From assembly GCF_029867415.1 (NCBI RefSeq), contig NC_081183.1, forward strand, positions 188,815,247 through 188,879,246: a stretch of DNA of 64,000 nt, given 5' to 3'. Origin of the DNA: Vicia villosa. Its lineage: Eukaryota; Streptophyta; Magnoliopsida; Fabales; Fabaceae. Positions 31,200 to 42,933 of the stretch are shown here, one piece after another. Both the position numbers and the translations under genes were made by a program. Below the pieces are notes generated by a model, which was not told where the DNA came from, searched no databases, and saw nothing but the letters and a program-made list of their open reading frames with translations. The first letter of the stretch is position 1. Each line of letters opens with the position of its first letter.

Positions 31200-31712
31200 C
31201 AGCAAGGTTGCTATCATCGGTGAGGTTACCGGAAAACATCAATCAGGTGATTGGAAAATAAATCTCAGTCCGGTTACTGGCATCGGTAAGGTTACCGGGA
31301 AGCAGGTGGATAATGTAGCTTAGTACCAGAGTTTTGAATTAGATGTTTGGATAATGCTCATGCTCATGCATATGTTGATTAATATAATGAGTGGAACGAA
31401 GCAATGTCTTCTATAAGACTACCTGAAAAGGTCTCCGGAATGGATGAGAGTATTTGTCTTAAAGGAGATTACCTGGAGAGGTTCTTAGCAAAGAATGAGG
31501 AATGCCTTTAAAGATGACTACCTGAAAAGGCTAAAAGATGTCTTACGAAGGACTACCTGAAAAGGTTCTGAGAGTAGATAGAAATTTGTCTTAAAGGAGA
31601 CCACCTGACAAAAGTTCTTAGCAAGGAACGAAGAATGTCTTTAAAGACGACTACCTGAAAAGGTTCTTAGCAAGGGTAGAAATTTGTCTTAAAGAAGACC
31701 ACCTAAAAGGTA
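31200..31712. repeat. CGGT/ACCG and GTCTT/AAGAC repeat groups in element C
   Basis: CGGT-GAGGTT-ACCG and CGGT-AAGGTT-ACCG occur near 31219 and 31284. From 31405 to 31712 a repeat with ACTACCTGAAAAGG is preceded each time by an inverted pair around GTCTT...AAGAC (for example GTCTTTAAAGAC near 31640). Confidence 0.75.
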
Positions 31713-34615
31713 TGGTGCAATGTGTTAACCAGTGCATGATATGCATGATATGTATTTGCATGATACTCCGATGATAGGTTGTTGATAACCAAAGCCTATA
31801 TAGCTTGCTGGAGTTGCAGGTTTGTTTGATAAGATGGGGTGTGATGCTAGCGCGATTCCCCGATCCTTGTTTTTGCATTTGAAGATCGTAGTTAGGAGAA
31901 AGATTTGTAAAGTGTGGGAACACCTTTTTTCTTTTGTTGTGCGCCTTGCCCCAGTTTGCCCCTTTGAATTACTCCACGCCTTTAACCTTTTGAATTGTTT
32001 ACTTTATGGATTTGATGTCCAATGCCCCAATGTTTAGTGGCAACAGATGCCTATGATCTCCAAGCCATGAAGGAAGTGCCCTGAGCAATAACCTTGTCAT
32101 ATGCTTCGACGGTTTAGATTGCAGGGTATGCTCTTGATCTCCAGGATATGGAGGGTTAACCATGGTGTTCTATCCTTTGAATTTGAATTCTTCCCATATT
32201 TGACATGCCCCTGATTGCTGTTGCTTCGAGATGTGCCCCAGGTCATTTGAACCTTAGGAAGAATGCCCCCAGTTAATAGGATTTTTGCTCGTATGCCCCT
32301 GCGATCCTCGAGTTTTTGCCCCTGTTAAGGGGAACCCCCTAGATGTGATTCCCCCCATTCCAGAGTCTTTATTAGAAAGATCGCCTTTAATTAAAACCAA
32401 TTTCGAGGTCTCCTCGATGCTAAGTGTATACTTGTAGATGACGTTGTATCCTTTGAGAAGTAACTCCAATGCGATGTGTATGCAAGTTTTGAAATCGAAG
32501 TCCGTTATGAATTAGGTCTGGATGATTAGAAAAGAATGCTTGAAGAAGCGTAGTGATTAGAAGTAGTTTTAACAAACATAGGAGTCAGTATAACAAATCC
32601 TGCGTAATATGCTTTCATAGTTAACCTTGCCTCAATTAGGACTTTTGAATGTTGTAACTTGGCCTGGTTCATGTTTTAAGAAACAATGGATATAAGGCTC
32701 AAAGTTTATTTAACCCACCCCTTTCTCCTTGATGTTCTCCAGATCCTAAAAATTCGCCTAATCCAATAGATGTGCTTTGTTTGCAAGAGAATTGTTTCAG
32801 TCCTGATGTTGAGCAGAAGCCTTAGTAGAGATCTAAGCACTGGGAAAAGTGTTGTAAAGATCCAAGCATTGATGTGAAGCTTTGATGTTTTAGCAGTCAC
32901 AAGATTATCCTTTTATTTCGCCTTTGTTTTTATTCCTTATTTTTGCATGAACCAATTTCTTTGAGTTTGGTTCATCGGGATGCCTTAATTTTTGCCTAAG
33001 TCATTTTTGTTTTCTTTTATGAAATTTTCATTTTGACCTAGCGGGCGTTTTCCTCTTTTTTTTTTTGAATGCTCCTTTTGATCTTTGGATTTTGAATATT
33101 ATGACTGCCATGTTGACTTTGATTTGTAAGTTTCGATTTTGATACTTCCTCGATCTTAATTGATGTATTGAGGAAGAAGATATTGTTATTCTCCATTGCC
33201 TCCTCAATCTTAGATGAATGCGAGGAAGAAGATGTGCTTGAACCTTTGCTTTGCTTGATCCTTTGTTTGACCCTCGTGCTTGGATTGACTGATTCTCTTG
33301 ACAACCAAAATACACCATTGAATTAATCAAAATCTACCCTGCCCCTGGTTAAAATCAAGGTTTATTTGAAAAGTGTAAACAAACTCCAACTCCTGGCTCG
33401 ACGGGGGTAACGAGGGATTAACATCCTTATATCTCCACTGTTTAGGAATTGAAGCAATGCCTGTACATCCTCGGCTCGGTCTTGCCTTGAAAGCATATGT
33501 TTAGCTGGACTTAGTCATTTGTATTCGTCATTCTCCCTCAAGTTTGTTAATAATTCTGAAAATAGAAGTGTGCGACTAGAAAGTCGTAGTAGTGAGCGAA
33601 TGAATCGACTCCAAAACCTGCATGGTCATCCCTTTAGAATTGCTAATCCGAAGGTACAACTTTTATCTTAAGAAACACTTAGCGATCGTGGGGGTTGAAA
33701 TTCTGAGCATGGTAAACACCTATTGATCTTAGGGACAACCTCCTTTGTAGATCCATCGACCTTGTTTTACTCCTTAGTTAATGAACTTGTAGAAGTGAGG
33801 GTAATCTTGACTTCTCCTTGGACATGTCAAACCTGTCGAGAATGAACTGTTAGCGGTGGGTTTTCGTCGTATCGGAACTTCATGAGTTTCCTTTGACTGA
33901 ACCTCTTTTGCTTTTCATAAGGATAGTATCACACCATTCGTAACCTTCAGAATTTGGGGATTCATAGGGAGCACCTATGACCCTTTTGTCCCTTGATGTG
34001 GAGTCAACACAGGTCTTTCCTCCATAGGCATCTTTGTTTAGGATTTTGCCCCAGTTGGACTAATCCTTGCCCCCAGGTTATCGTAGAGCATCCTTGTAAA
34101 TTTGATATGTTCATAGATGAACCCCCTTATGACTAGATACCCCTTGTGTGTATCTATGAGGGAACTCTTTTGTTGAACTAATCCTTGCTCGACGATGACC
34201 CCAGTTGTATTTACGATCCTGTTACGACAGGGCATGGACATGTGGCAGACATGGTAAAAGACATCCTTTTTCTTCTTGTGTGACCAAGTTCGTTCTCGAT
34301 GATTTATCCTCCTTTCTCCGTAGTTTACGACCCTTTTGATTTTCCTTTGCGAGTCTCAGGAAATCGGCTAGCACGGAATGGGTGGATGCGGGCGAAGATA
34401 GATATGAAAATGTAAATGTAAATGAATGAATGAAAATGCAAATGCATGCGTATGCGTATGCGAGAGACTCCTTGTATTATAACTCCTTGTATGCAATGTA
34501 AACGCGTGACAGATATAACCTTAAGGATAGCCTGTGTGGATTTAGGGATGACATTTGACCCTAGTGAAATCCTTGCAAGATAGGTGTTATGACACGCCAA
34601 TGGAAATCCCTTAAA
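31713..34615. other. Element C interior, no gene recognised
   Basis: Low-similarity, non-coding sequence rich in TGCCCC words (31940-32340). Every frame is broken by many stops, and I found no gag, protease, RT, RNase H or integrase motif on either strand. Confidence 0.65.
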
Positions 34616-35300
34616 TTCGAGAGTATGCAGAAGGTAGCGGCTGGTGACCGTTCAAGGCAGTCGCCAAGTCTCATGGCCATCGAGAGGCCGATCAACGTGT
34701 ACCAATGAAGTTGTCACTCGTGGGAAGGTTCTCTATGCGGAACGCAACCTATCTAAGGACGATATTGAACGAAGAGAAATCCCTACAGTCTAGGGATTGA
34801 AGATGTATAGATGGAAATCCAAGACCCTACAAGCTAGAGGGTGCGGGAGCAAACACGGGTTGACCGTTCAAGACAGTTACCAGCTCTCATGGCCATCGCG
34901 AGGCCAATCAACGTGCATTAATGAGGACGTCCTTCATGGGAAGGACACGTCGTTGTAAAAACACATGGACGTAAAAGAAAAATCCCTACAGGCTAGGGAG
35001 TACATAGAAGTAAGCACGGGGTGACCGTTCAAGACAGTCACTGAATCACATGGCCATCGAGAGGCCAGTTGACGTATGCCACCGAAGAGGTCCTTCGTAT
35101 GAAGGGCACAGTTTTGGAATTAGAATCCCTACAGGCTAGGGAATGCGTGGATGTAAGCACAGGGTGACCGTTCATGACGGTCACTAAATCGCATGGCCAT
35201 CGAGAAGCCAATTGACGTGCGTAAAAGGAGGTGTCCTTCGTGGTAAGGACATGGTCTTAGAAATGGGGTCCCTGCAGGACAGGGAACGCGTATGTATACC
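34616..35300. repeat. 140-215-bp repeats with several hairpins, 5' side of element C
   Basis: About four diverged units, starting near 34645, 34861, 35022 and 35164. Each contains a GTGACCGT...AC.GTCAC hairpin, GGCCATCGAGAGGCC or a variant, a GTCCTT...AAGGAC pair, and CCCTA...TAGGG around CAGGC. In the last unit the latter becomes CCCTG...CAGGG (35270-35284). Confidence 0.85.
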
Positions 35301-36012
35301 TGCAAAAAATTAGAATGCAAGACATTTGCAGTATATAAATTGCACATATATAATAAGCACGTAAGCACATAAGCCATAGGTTCATAGGTTCGACGTAACG
35401 GCTTAGGGTGCCTACCCTTCCCATTGGTGTGTTCTAGAAGGTCTCATGGGGTCGTTCGTAGCCGCCGAGAACTTTTTGTCTCTTTGGATTTTAGAACAAC
35501 TCATTTATCCATGAGGTTCGAGTTTTAGGGGTAGGTTTCCAGAGAGATCAGCCAAATACCAAGTCCAGCCCTCAACAAGGTCAAGCCTCGTATCAGACCT
35601 TTCCGGATATTCAACCCACTCTGAGTGGAATTATAATAAGACTTGTAGGCGATGTAATTCCCCTCTGGTCATTATTATAATTCCCACGCATAGGCTTACC
35701 AGCAATATATATCCCAGAAAATACAGTAAAACAGGTAATAATTAAATAAACATTTAAAAATTACTATAAAAGATAATTACTGTAAATAAAACCATAAATA
35801 AATAAAATAAATAAATTAAATTAAATATTTGCATAAAGAGAGAAAAAAAACCCAAATCCTAATTCACAACCCTAGTTTTGGCAAATTAGCCAAACCCTAA
35901 AAATAATTCGCCAAACCCTAATTGATTCGCCAAAACCTAAACCCTGTCAAAACCTAAAGGAGCATAATAATTTACAGTTTTGTTATCACTAATCCCCAGC
36001 AGAGTCGCCAGC
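35301..36012 (-). other. Element C leader region
   Basis: Non-coding sequence between the repeats and the primer site. AT-rich from 35740, with repeated GCCAAACCCTAA words near 35880-35940. Confidence 0.55.
35993..36010 (-). other. Element C primer binding site (tRNA-Arg type)
   Basis: The - strand reads TGGCGACTCTGCTGGGGA two bases inside the 5' LTR, the primer site known from Ogre-type elements. Confidence 0.88.
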
Positions 36013-38531
36013 TGTAGCAACCTGCCTAAAATTTAAAGGTTTAGAGTCGCCACCTATTCTGAAGGGCGAATAGGAAACCCTACGCAGTTTAGAGATCGGG
36101 GTTAGTTATTATAATCAGGTCGAGGGAAGGTGTTAGGCACCCTCAACCCTTTCCTAAGGTTTAATGTTGAGGCAAAGGTTTTATGGCTAAAATTTAGATT
36201 CAATAGCTAAGGAAGTGAAAAGAGCTAAAATTGAGATTTGAAAGTGAATTGAGGTTTTAGGGTGGGGGACTCGCCTTGGTTATCCAAGTGCCTACGTATC
36301 TCCTTAGGGAGAATCAGAGTCAACGTAGTTCGGGCACAGGGTTGTACGCCTTTGAATTGATTATGAAAGTGTTTGAAGTTGTTTTGAAGGCTTTTTGAAT
36401 GGCATGTCGTAGTTTCAGAAGTTGTGATTTGAAAATCGCAGTTGAAGGGATGAAAATCCGTAGTGTCGTGGTTTAGTGTGTTTTAGATTTGGGCGTACAA
36501 CCCTGATTTGATATGTCACCGTTAGATGCGATGACCAATAAATTTGGTCAGTATAGCTAACGGATTAAGGGGCATTGCTGGTTACTCAGATCGATGGATT
36601 GATCGTCGCGGGCAGCAAATTAAAGTGTATTTTAATTTTATGTATTTTTATCTCTCGTCTAATGCAACTAATAGATTTAGTCGGGTCGAGGAGAGAATTA
36701 ATTAATGTTTTATTATTTTATCCCTCGTCTAATGCGACTAATAGCTTTAGTCGGGTCGAGGAGAGAATTGATTAAGGATTAATTAAATTATTATTAATAA
36801 ATTAAATTAATCAAAATTATTTCTCGTCTACTGCGACTAATAGGTATAGTCGGTTCGGGGAGAAAATTAATATTAAGATTAATGTTTTGCCAAACGGTAA
36901 TGGGGTCGGGCAAATCCTAATATTTTGCTTACACACTCCTAGGGTTTTTATGATTTAATATTAATTAAAATAATTAAATTAATTAAATCGATACAGTCGA
37001 AATAATCGGGAAAATATTCTAATCCTAATCATTAGCCTAACCCTAGTTATATTATCCTAATCATATTTAAAACAAATTAATTGAAATAAACAATATATAA
37101 TTATCATTAGTCTAAATAAACAATAAAATAAATAAATAAAAATGCAATAGGAACCTGGCAGCAATCCTGTATGGTTTCCCCTTGAATGCCCATGGTAGAG
37201 CTTCACGCTGTGGAGCGCTGGATCTATGTCTTGTGAGATCCTGGGGTTCAGATCTGAGATGCACCGTAGGCCTTCTGGAGATGTACGCATGGAATTAATA
37301 AGTTTGTTAACTCATAAAAATAATCCGCTGGAGCTGGGGATCGAGCTGGGGTCTTCATGGTTATCATCATATCTTCCCTGCCATTCCAGCTGCGCATTTC
37401 AGTTGTCATTTTAACACCTAAAGCAATATATAATAAAACAAAAGATGCGAAGCTTTTAAAAACGAAACGCGCGCCCCTGCTGGTCCTTCTTCCTCGACGA
37501 GATTTTCTGAAAAAACACCCCTTTGGCAACGTTTTTCTGCGCATGGCCATAGACCTGTAAATTTCAAAACCCAACCAATACGACGATAAAATCAAATTTA
37601 AAGGCATGGTTCAACTGCAAATCATCCCCCGAATTCAATAGAACTGTTAATTTTGGCTAATTTCTTCTGAACCTCAGCGCCCCCAATTCAGAGCTTCCAT
37701 AACCTAATAATGGCAGAACACTATACCTGCACCCAAACTCAAATTAAATGGAATGGAAAGCTTCTAAACTTCTTAACGATACAGAATATATAATCAAACA
37801 CGGTTTAAATTGCCTAAATATATGAAATCGGAATTAAAACAAAAATTCTTAAACCGTGAGTGTACGGAAACGAATTCGGATGCTTTGGTTTCTGACGATC
37901 GGGTTAGCCTCAGGAAGGATCGAAGAGACCGTTTTGATCCTTGGAAGGGCTCCAATTTGCTTCAAAGCGCTGCTGCCATGGCCATCAACCTCCGAATTTT
38001 TCAGTTCTGAACCCAGTTTTCTTGCGGCAAAAAAAAAACCCCTATGCATCTGCAATTGTTCTGTTTATATAGGACTGAATTAGGTCACAATCCTTGGGCT
38101 GAATCTTGTTAATTTGTCAAATTGGTGTTTGATTGATTCTTGAATAACAACTTTCCAAAATTATCTCAATTTACATATTTCTCTCCAAATCTCTTTGCCC
38201 ATGAATTTGCACCATATATTTGACATATTTGATTAATTGGAAGATCAATCCTTGATTTTTTTTTAACAAATTATCTCATATTTTTATATGAATTATTAAT
38301 ATTTAATTGAATTAAAATTCAAATAAATAAAAGTAAATATTAAAAAAATAAGAATAATCATTTAAAAAATCATTATAAGGCTCATTGTCCAGTTGGAAAT
38401 CCATATCTTAGACCCATTTAATCACAAACTTAAAATTCATCACTTTTTTTTTTATGAGTTTCTTGAATTTTAACCGTTGAGCCTTGAACCCTTGAAGATG
38501 AAATAAGACGGGCAAATTTTGGGGTATGACA
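36013..38531 (-). repeat. Element C 5' LTR (2519 bp)
   Basis: TGTCATACC at 38531 to GCTACA at 36013 on the - strand, with the primer site adjoining; CCAAT follows at 38532. Confidence 0.92.
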
Positions 38532-39268
38532 CCAATATTGACATCTTGCTGGATGTTCCTAAGAACCTGGTCAGCATCTTGATGCCTTTGTACTATTCTA
38601 GGGATCTCTTGCTCAATTTGATCTCCTTGTCCTATAGGTTCGACCCCTCTCACATTCGACCCTTGAGTAGTCGAAAGGTTTGGTTGTGGGGGCGCTCCAA
38701 AGAAATCTGCAATTCTGGCCATTTGTCCCGCCAATATTTCATAACTTTGATTCGTGTTATTTATCATGGGAGTAAAAATAGTTCCCATTTGTTGAGTAAG
38801 GGCATTCACCATTTCATGATTACTTTCGTCCATTTGTTGTCGAATTGACAGCATTGACGTAGTACTTAAAGATGGCAAAACCTGGTGATTATATCTTATG
38901 CCTATAGGTCGACCCCCTGTATTTGATGTGCTTGTAGCCATCATGCTGTCAGAATATAATGAAGGATTTGTGTGCCAACCTTGCATCATAGACGTGGGCA
39001 TTCCAAACTGAGGGTTAAAACCTGGTGGAGGCATCATTCCATGAAACGGCGGTCGTAATGAATTCAACGGTGACCGTACATTCGTTGGTGATGATACCAT
39101 TATTGCTGCCGTCGATCCACCAGTATTTGTTGTTCCCACTGGGGATGAATCTGCGGCATTTTGCGGTGTTGCTCCGGTTAGAACACCTCCTTGATTTCCA
39201 GAAAGATCAGAATTATTTGTATTAACTTCAGCCATGTTAGTTAATTTCCGACCACTTCTTAATATCAT
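38532..39268 (-). pseudogene. Element B gag N-terminal part
   Basis: Starts MILRSGRKLTNMAEVNTNNS at 39268 (second Met at 39235, possibly the true start). It is Asn/Ser/Gly/Met-rich and low in complexity, typical of gag N-termini in this lineage. It lies 45 bp inside the primer site. The frame enters element C at 38531 after QDVNIG; element C supplies the artificial tail down to 38408. The missing remainder is at 25408-27024. Confidence 0.85.
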
Positions 39269-39313
39269 ACATAACTATTGTACTAACAAATATAAAACAA
39301 ACAGCAATTGACG

Positions 39314-39332
39314 GGTCCCACTGGGCGTGCCA
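39314..39332 (-). other. Element B primer binding site
   Basis: The - strand reads TGGCACGCCCAGTGGGACC three bases inside the 5' LTR, the correct place and TGG start for a tRNA primer site. I do not assign the tRNA with certainty. Confidence 0.8.
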
Positions 39333-39335
39333 ATT

Positions 39336-40137
39336 TGTTTACCCAGAAAAATGGTAAACAAGCGCTAGTTTCATTTTTAAAGGTTACTTTTGCGGAATCA
39401 ACTACAATACTCCAGGACTAATTGCTTTATTTTGTTATATTATGTGTATCTGATTTGTATTAAATGTAAATAGTGACTTTAACGTAAAAGTAAGCACTAA
39501 AATTAAAGGCTTTAAAGTAAATCAAAGCAATAAAAAGGCAGTAAATGTGCACTGAAAGATAAAATGTAATGTAAAATGATTGCATTTAATTAAACTGGTA
39601 CGCATACGTACATTCCAAAGTTGCACTCGTTACACATTGCGCAGAGATTTGAGTTTACTTGTGTTTATGTAGAAAATGCGGACCCCTAACTATTCCTATA
39701 AAACTTGCTTAAATAGAGAATAAAAATAACTACTACTAATGGTCGACTGATTATCAGTCAACACGTGTCTTCGACATGCAAGATCTTCAATTGTGAGACT
39801 TCCACGCGTCTTGTGAGAACTACCAGAAAAACCGCCTGGAACTGCTCCTTAACTTCTACTGCCTCTCGACTTCCACTTCAGTTTCTGCAGCCAAAAATCC
39901 TTAAGTCTTCGCATCCTTTTGGTCTGGTCGAACGCTGAAGCCTCTGATCATCTTTCTAGTCGAACAGCTTCGACTACTAAGCATTACTTAGTCGAACCAC
40001 TTCGACCCAAATGGCAATGTAATTATTTAATTGAGGCCCAATTACCAATTTAGGGTCTTTTTACCAAATTGAGGCCCAATTACCAATTTTGAGCCCCAGT
40101 TGCCCATTTGTTAGTAAGTCGAAAACCCAAGGTAACA
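39336..40137 (-). repeat. Element B 5' LTR (802 bp)
   Basis: Same length and ends as 11294-12095. The primer site adjoins its left edge, which makes this the 5' LTR of a - strand element. CACTG follows at 40138-40142. Confidence 0.93.
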
Positions 40138-40805
40138 CACTGTTACGACGTTTATACTACTCACCGTGCGACGCGCCTGTTTGATGACATCTCATTATTC
40201 TCTGAATGGTTGGTATGCAGTTCGACCATCACTGTTCCATATCTGCCGGAGCGTGTCATACGGCAGTTCGGCTACATTCAGACGATACCCCGACACCCTG
40301 CTGCTTCCACTCCTCTCGGCTTGACCCGTAGGTAGATATATGAGATCTTTGTTGACTATCATAACCATTTTATACTGGACGAGGCTCGGGCGACCAGAGT
40401 AGAGAGAGACTGGAGTTGCGTTCATGGCTACATCATGTAGTTTTTCACTGTCTCACACCCCTACATGGTGCCCACTGCAGAAGGATCACCATCCAAACCA
40501 GCTCATCATGAGATATTATAGGGGCACCAGTCTCAGTTGGACTACACTCAGGATGTGTTGCATCGTTGTCACCAGATAGTTGAGATATGACAGGCAGGCA
40601 TTGAGGAAGGTTTATTTCCTTAGGGGTCTGGTGACAGGCGTATAGGGGATGACATAATTGTGGTGGCATATGGGGAACTTGTGTACCGCAGACATCGCGC
40701 TAGGATGGGTGGGAGAGTAGGCGGTAGAGGCAGAGGAGGCGGAAAAGGAGATGGTAGAGGCAGAGGAGGCGGCAGAGACAAAGGAGAGGATGAAGATATT
40801 GTTTG
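40138..40805 (+). pseudogene. PMD gene remnant, 3' part
   Basis: Continuation of the locus broken by element B, which left the CACTG duplication at 11289-11293 and 40138-40142. Frames read RLFDDISLFSEWL, YLPERVIRQFGYIQTIPRHP and YEIFVDYHNHFILDEARATR, typical of the C-terminal half of plant PMD proteins. A Gly/Arg-rich tail (GGRVGGRGRGGGKGDGRGRG) follows and ends at 40805. Stops interrupt the frame near 40333 and 40440. Confidence 0.85.
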
Positions 40806-41421
40806 ACACACAATAGTGACTGTGATGATTATCTTTATGTACTATATTTTGATGACATTGATGTACTATTTTTTTTATGATGTTTATGACACATGACTAT
40901 TTTGACGTACTATATAAGATTGAGTAGACATATCACTATTTTAATGTACTATATTTTGATGTATTATTTTGTTGCACGAAAAAGTTGGAGTTTTGGAGTG
41001 AAATATTACAGGTTTAAAATATAGCAGAAAATTCCAGAGCTATATCTACGGAAAATTCTTGCGCTAAGACGTTTCATATATGTAGATTTAAAAATTTACC
41101 TGAACTGAATTAATTTGACTTTTTCCTAACATTTACTAGTTTAAAATACTTCCGTAGATGCAACTCACTTACTTTGGAGGATACCAAGCTAGGAAGGAAA
41201 TCCACTATATAGTATTAGTTCAACGCTTAAACAATCTCAGTTTACAACTTATCACCTAATCACTATCCTATGCAATTTCTACCTAGGAACCTTCTAGATG
41301 TGAAAACTCCCTCTCACTTCCCACAATCACCTCAATGATAAAACCAGTCACAAACCTATGACAAGAACCAAAACAGAAGATTACATTTTCAATAAACAAT
41401 ACTTAGGTTTTATTAAAGTCT
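40806..41421 (+). other. 3' flank of the PMD locus
   Basis: AT-rich, with no gene. Two motifs of the type seen before the PMD gene recur here (ATATCTACGGAAAATT near 41042 and ACTTCCGTAGATGCAAC near 41150). They may be the terminal or subterminal sequence of a Mutator-like element that carried the PMD gene, but I could not pair clear terminal inverted repeats. Confidence 0.4.
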
Positions 41422-42876
41422 TTAACTAATAACATTACTGTTAAATCCAGAATTGACAAACTCTTGAAGAGTCATTTCATACTCACTAAGGGGTTTGCAA
41501 CATATATAGTTTATTAAGGTAATGCGATCTCTTTCTAATTTGTCAATCTTATTTTTGGAAGATTCTAATTCAAATTTCATGAGATCATACTCCATTTTTA
41601 AACTTTTCATTGTCTGGCTTTATCTTGACAACGACCCATAAGGTATTGAATGAAAGAAATTAAATCTAAACGAGATAGTTTATAAAATACCTCATCTTCT
41701 TCTTCTTCAGAATCTAAGCCAGAACCTGAATCAAATTTTGTGTCTGAACACGTTGAATCTATCAGAGCTAGATTGACTTCTTCTTCATCTTTTTCAAATT
41801 CTTCTTCTTTGTCAAGTTCATCCCATGTTACCATGAAAACTTTCTTGACCTTGTTTCTAAAGTTGTTCTTATGAAAGCTTTCTTTCTTTGGCCGGTCCTT
41901 CTACAACTATGGACATTCAGCAATAAAAGGACCAGGCTTCTTGCAGTAAAAGCATCCTTTCTGATCATCTTTGTTGATTCTGGAGCTTATCTCTTTGAAG
42001 CCATTACCTCTGCCTCATAATTTCATGTTCTTCTTATTGGCCATATACTGAAATTTCTTGATTATGGATACCATTTCTCCATCTTCTGATTCTTCTTCAT
42101 AATCTTATTCATGAGTAGGTTCTTCAGATTTCCAAACTTGAAAGAATTTGGCATAATGATCAACAAACTTCAAAGCAAGAAACTTTGACTTCTGAACATG
42201 TTAATCTCTAATCAACTCTATCTCATGACTCTGGAGATTGCTTATTAAGCTTTCTAGATTTATCTGCATAAACTCTATAGCTTCTTGTATAACTATCACC
42301 TTAGGTATATATTTAGCAGGAAGACTTCTAAGAATCTTCTTAACATGATCAAAAATTATATAACTTTTGTTCAAAACTTGAAGACTAGATACAAGAACTT
42401 GAAACCTTGAGAACATGGTCTCAATGCCTTCATCCTCTTTCATTTTGAATAGCTCATACTGTGGACTAAAATGTTTGCCTTGGCCTCTTTAACATGTTGA
42501 TTTCCTTCATAGGTAGCACAAAAAGAATTAAAGATGGTTTTGGCAGTAGATTTGTCAAGAATCTTGAGATACTCATAATGACTTAGAGCATCTACCAAGA
42601 TTCCTCTAACTCTATGGTGCTTTCTATATATCTTTTTCTAAGCAGGTGTGAGGCTCTTTCTATCAGCCATCATACCTACTCCATCAACCATAAATCAGTT
42701 TCATCTTCAAGAATATCTCATAACTGATCATCAAGACCTATTATGTGAGTATATATTTTGCTTTTTCACCACTCAAACTCACTAATATTACCACTGAATA
42801 TTGGAGGTTTAGAAATATAATTGTTCTTTTCAGATGTACTTTGATCAGCATTGTTAACTACTTTAGATTCAGGCAT
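41422..42876 (-). pseudogene. Old Sirevirus gag remnant
   Basis: From a Met at 42876 (MPESKVVNNADQ, then PPIFSGN) the frame is broken by stops and shifts but keeps the gag order of S2: EDEGIETMFSRFQVLVSSLQ, HVKKILRSLPAKYIPKV, LESLISNLQSHEIELIRD. A zinc knuckle CFYCKKPGPFIAEC, with the His lost, an acidic stretch and a heptad-like tail (ELESSKNKIDKLERD) ending at 41422 follow. It is much more diverged than S1 and S2. Confidence 0.85.
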
Positions 42877-42933
42877 GTTGTTTTTCTCTCATGATCTTTT
42901 ATGTACCACTGTTAAGTGTTGTGCACAGACCGT

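Larger units (their letters stand above)
27025..38531 (-). mobile_element. Element C: non-coding Ogre/Tat-type LTR element (11.5 kb)
   Basis: Two LTRs of about 2.5 kb (27025-29548, 36013-38531) beginning TGTCATACCCCAAAATTTGC and ending GGTTGCTACA on the - strand, flanked by CCAAT (27020-27024, 38532-38536). The tRNA-Arg-type primer site and polypurine tract place it with Ogre/Tat elements. The 6.46-kb interior has no gag or pol that I can recognise in any frame and consists partly of hairpin-bearing repeats. It is therefore a large non-autonomous derivative, inserted into gag of element B. Confidence 0.92.
11294..40137 (-). mobile_element. Element B: Ty3/gypsy, Tat lineage, split by A and C
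   Basis: Two 802-bp LTRs (11294-12095, 39336-40137) in direct orientation are flanked by the perfect 5-bp duplication CACTG (11289-11293 and 40138-40142). On the - strand the order is 5' LTR, primer site, gag, protease, RT, two RNase H domains, integrase, an antisense ORF, a polypurine tract and the 3' LTR. The second, archaeal-type RNase H is diagnostic of the Tat lineage. Removing A (13413-20852) and C (27025-38531), each with one duplicated 5-mer, leaves an element of about 9.9 kb. The hand count of LTR differences is about 10 in 802. Confidence 0.93.

Noticed and set aside
30790..31242. 150-codon ORF on the - strand in element C
   Set aside because: Crosses several hairpin repeat families; repeat unit lengths near multiples of three keep it open by chance.
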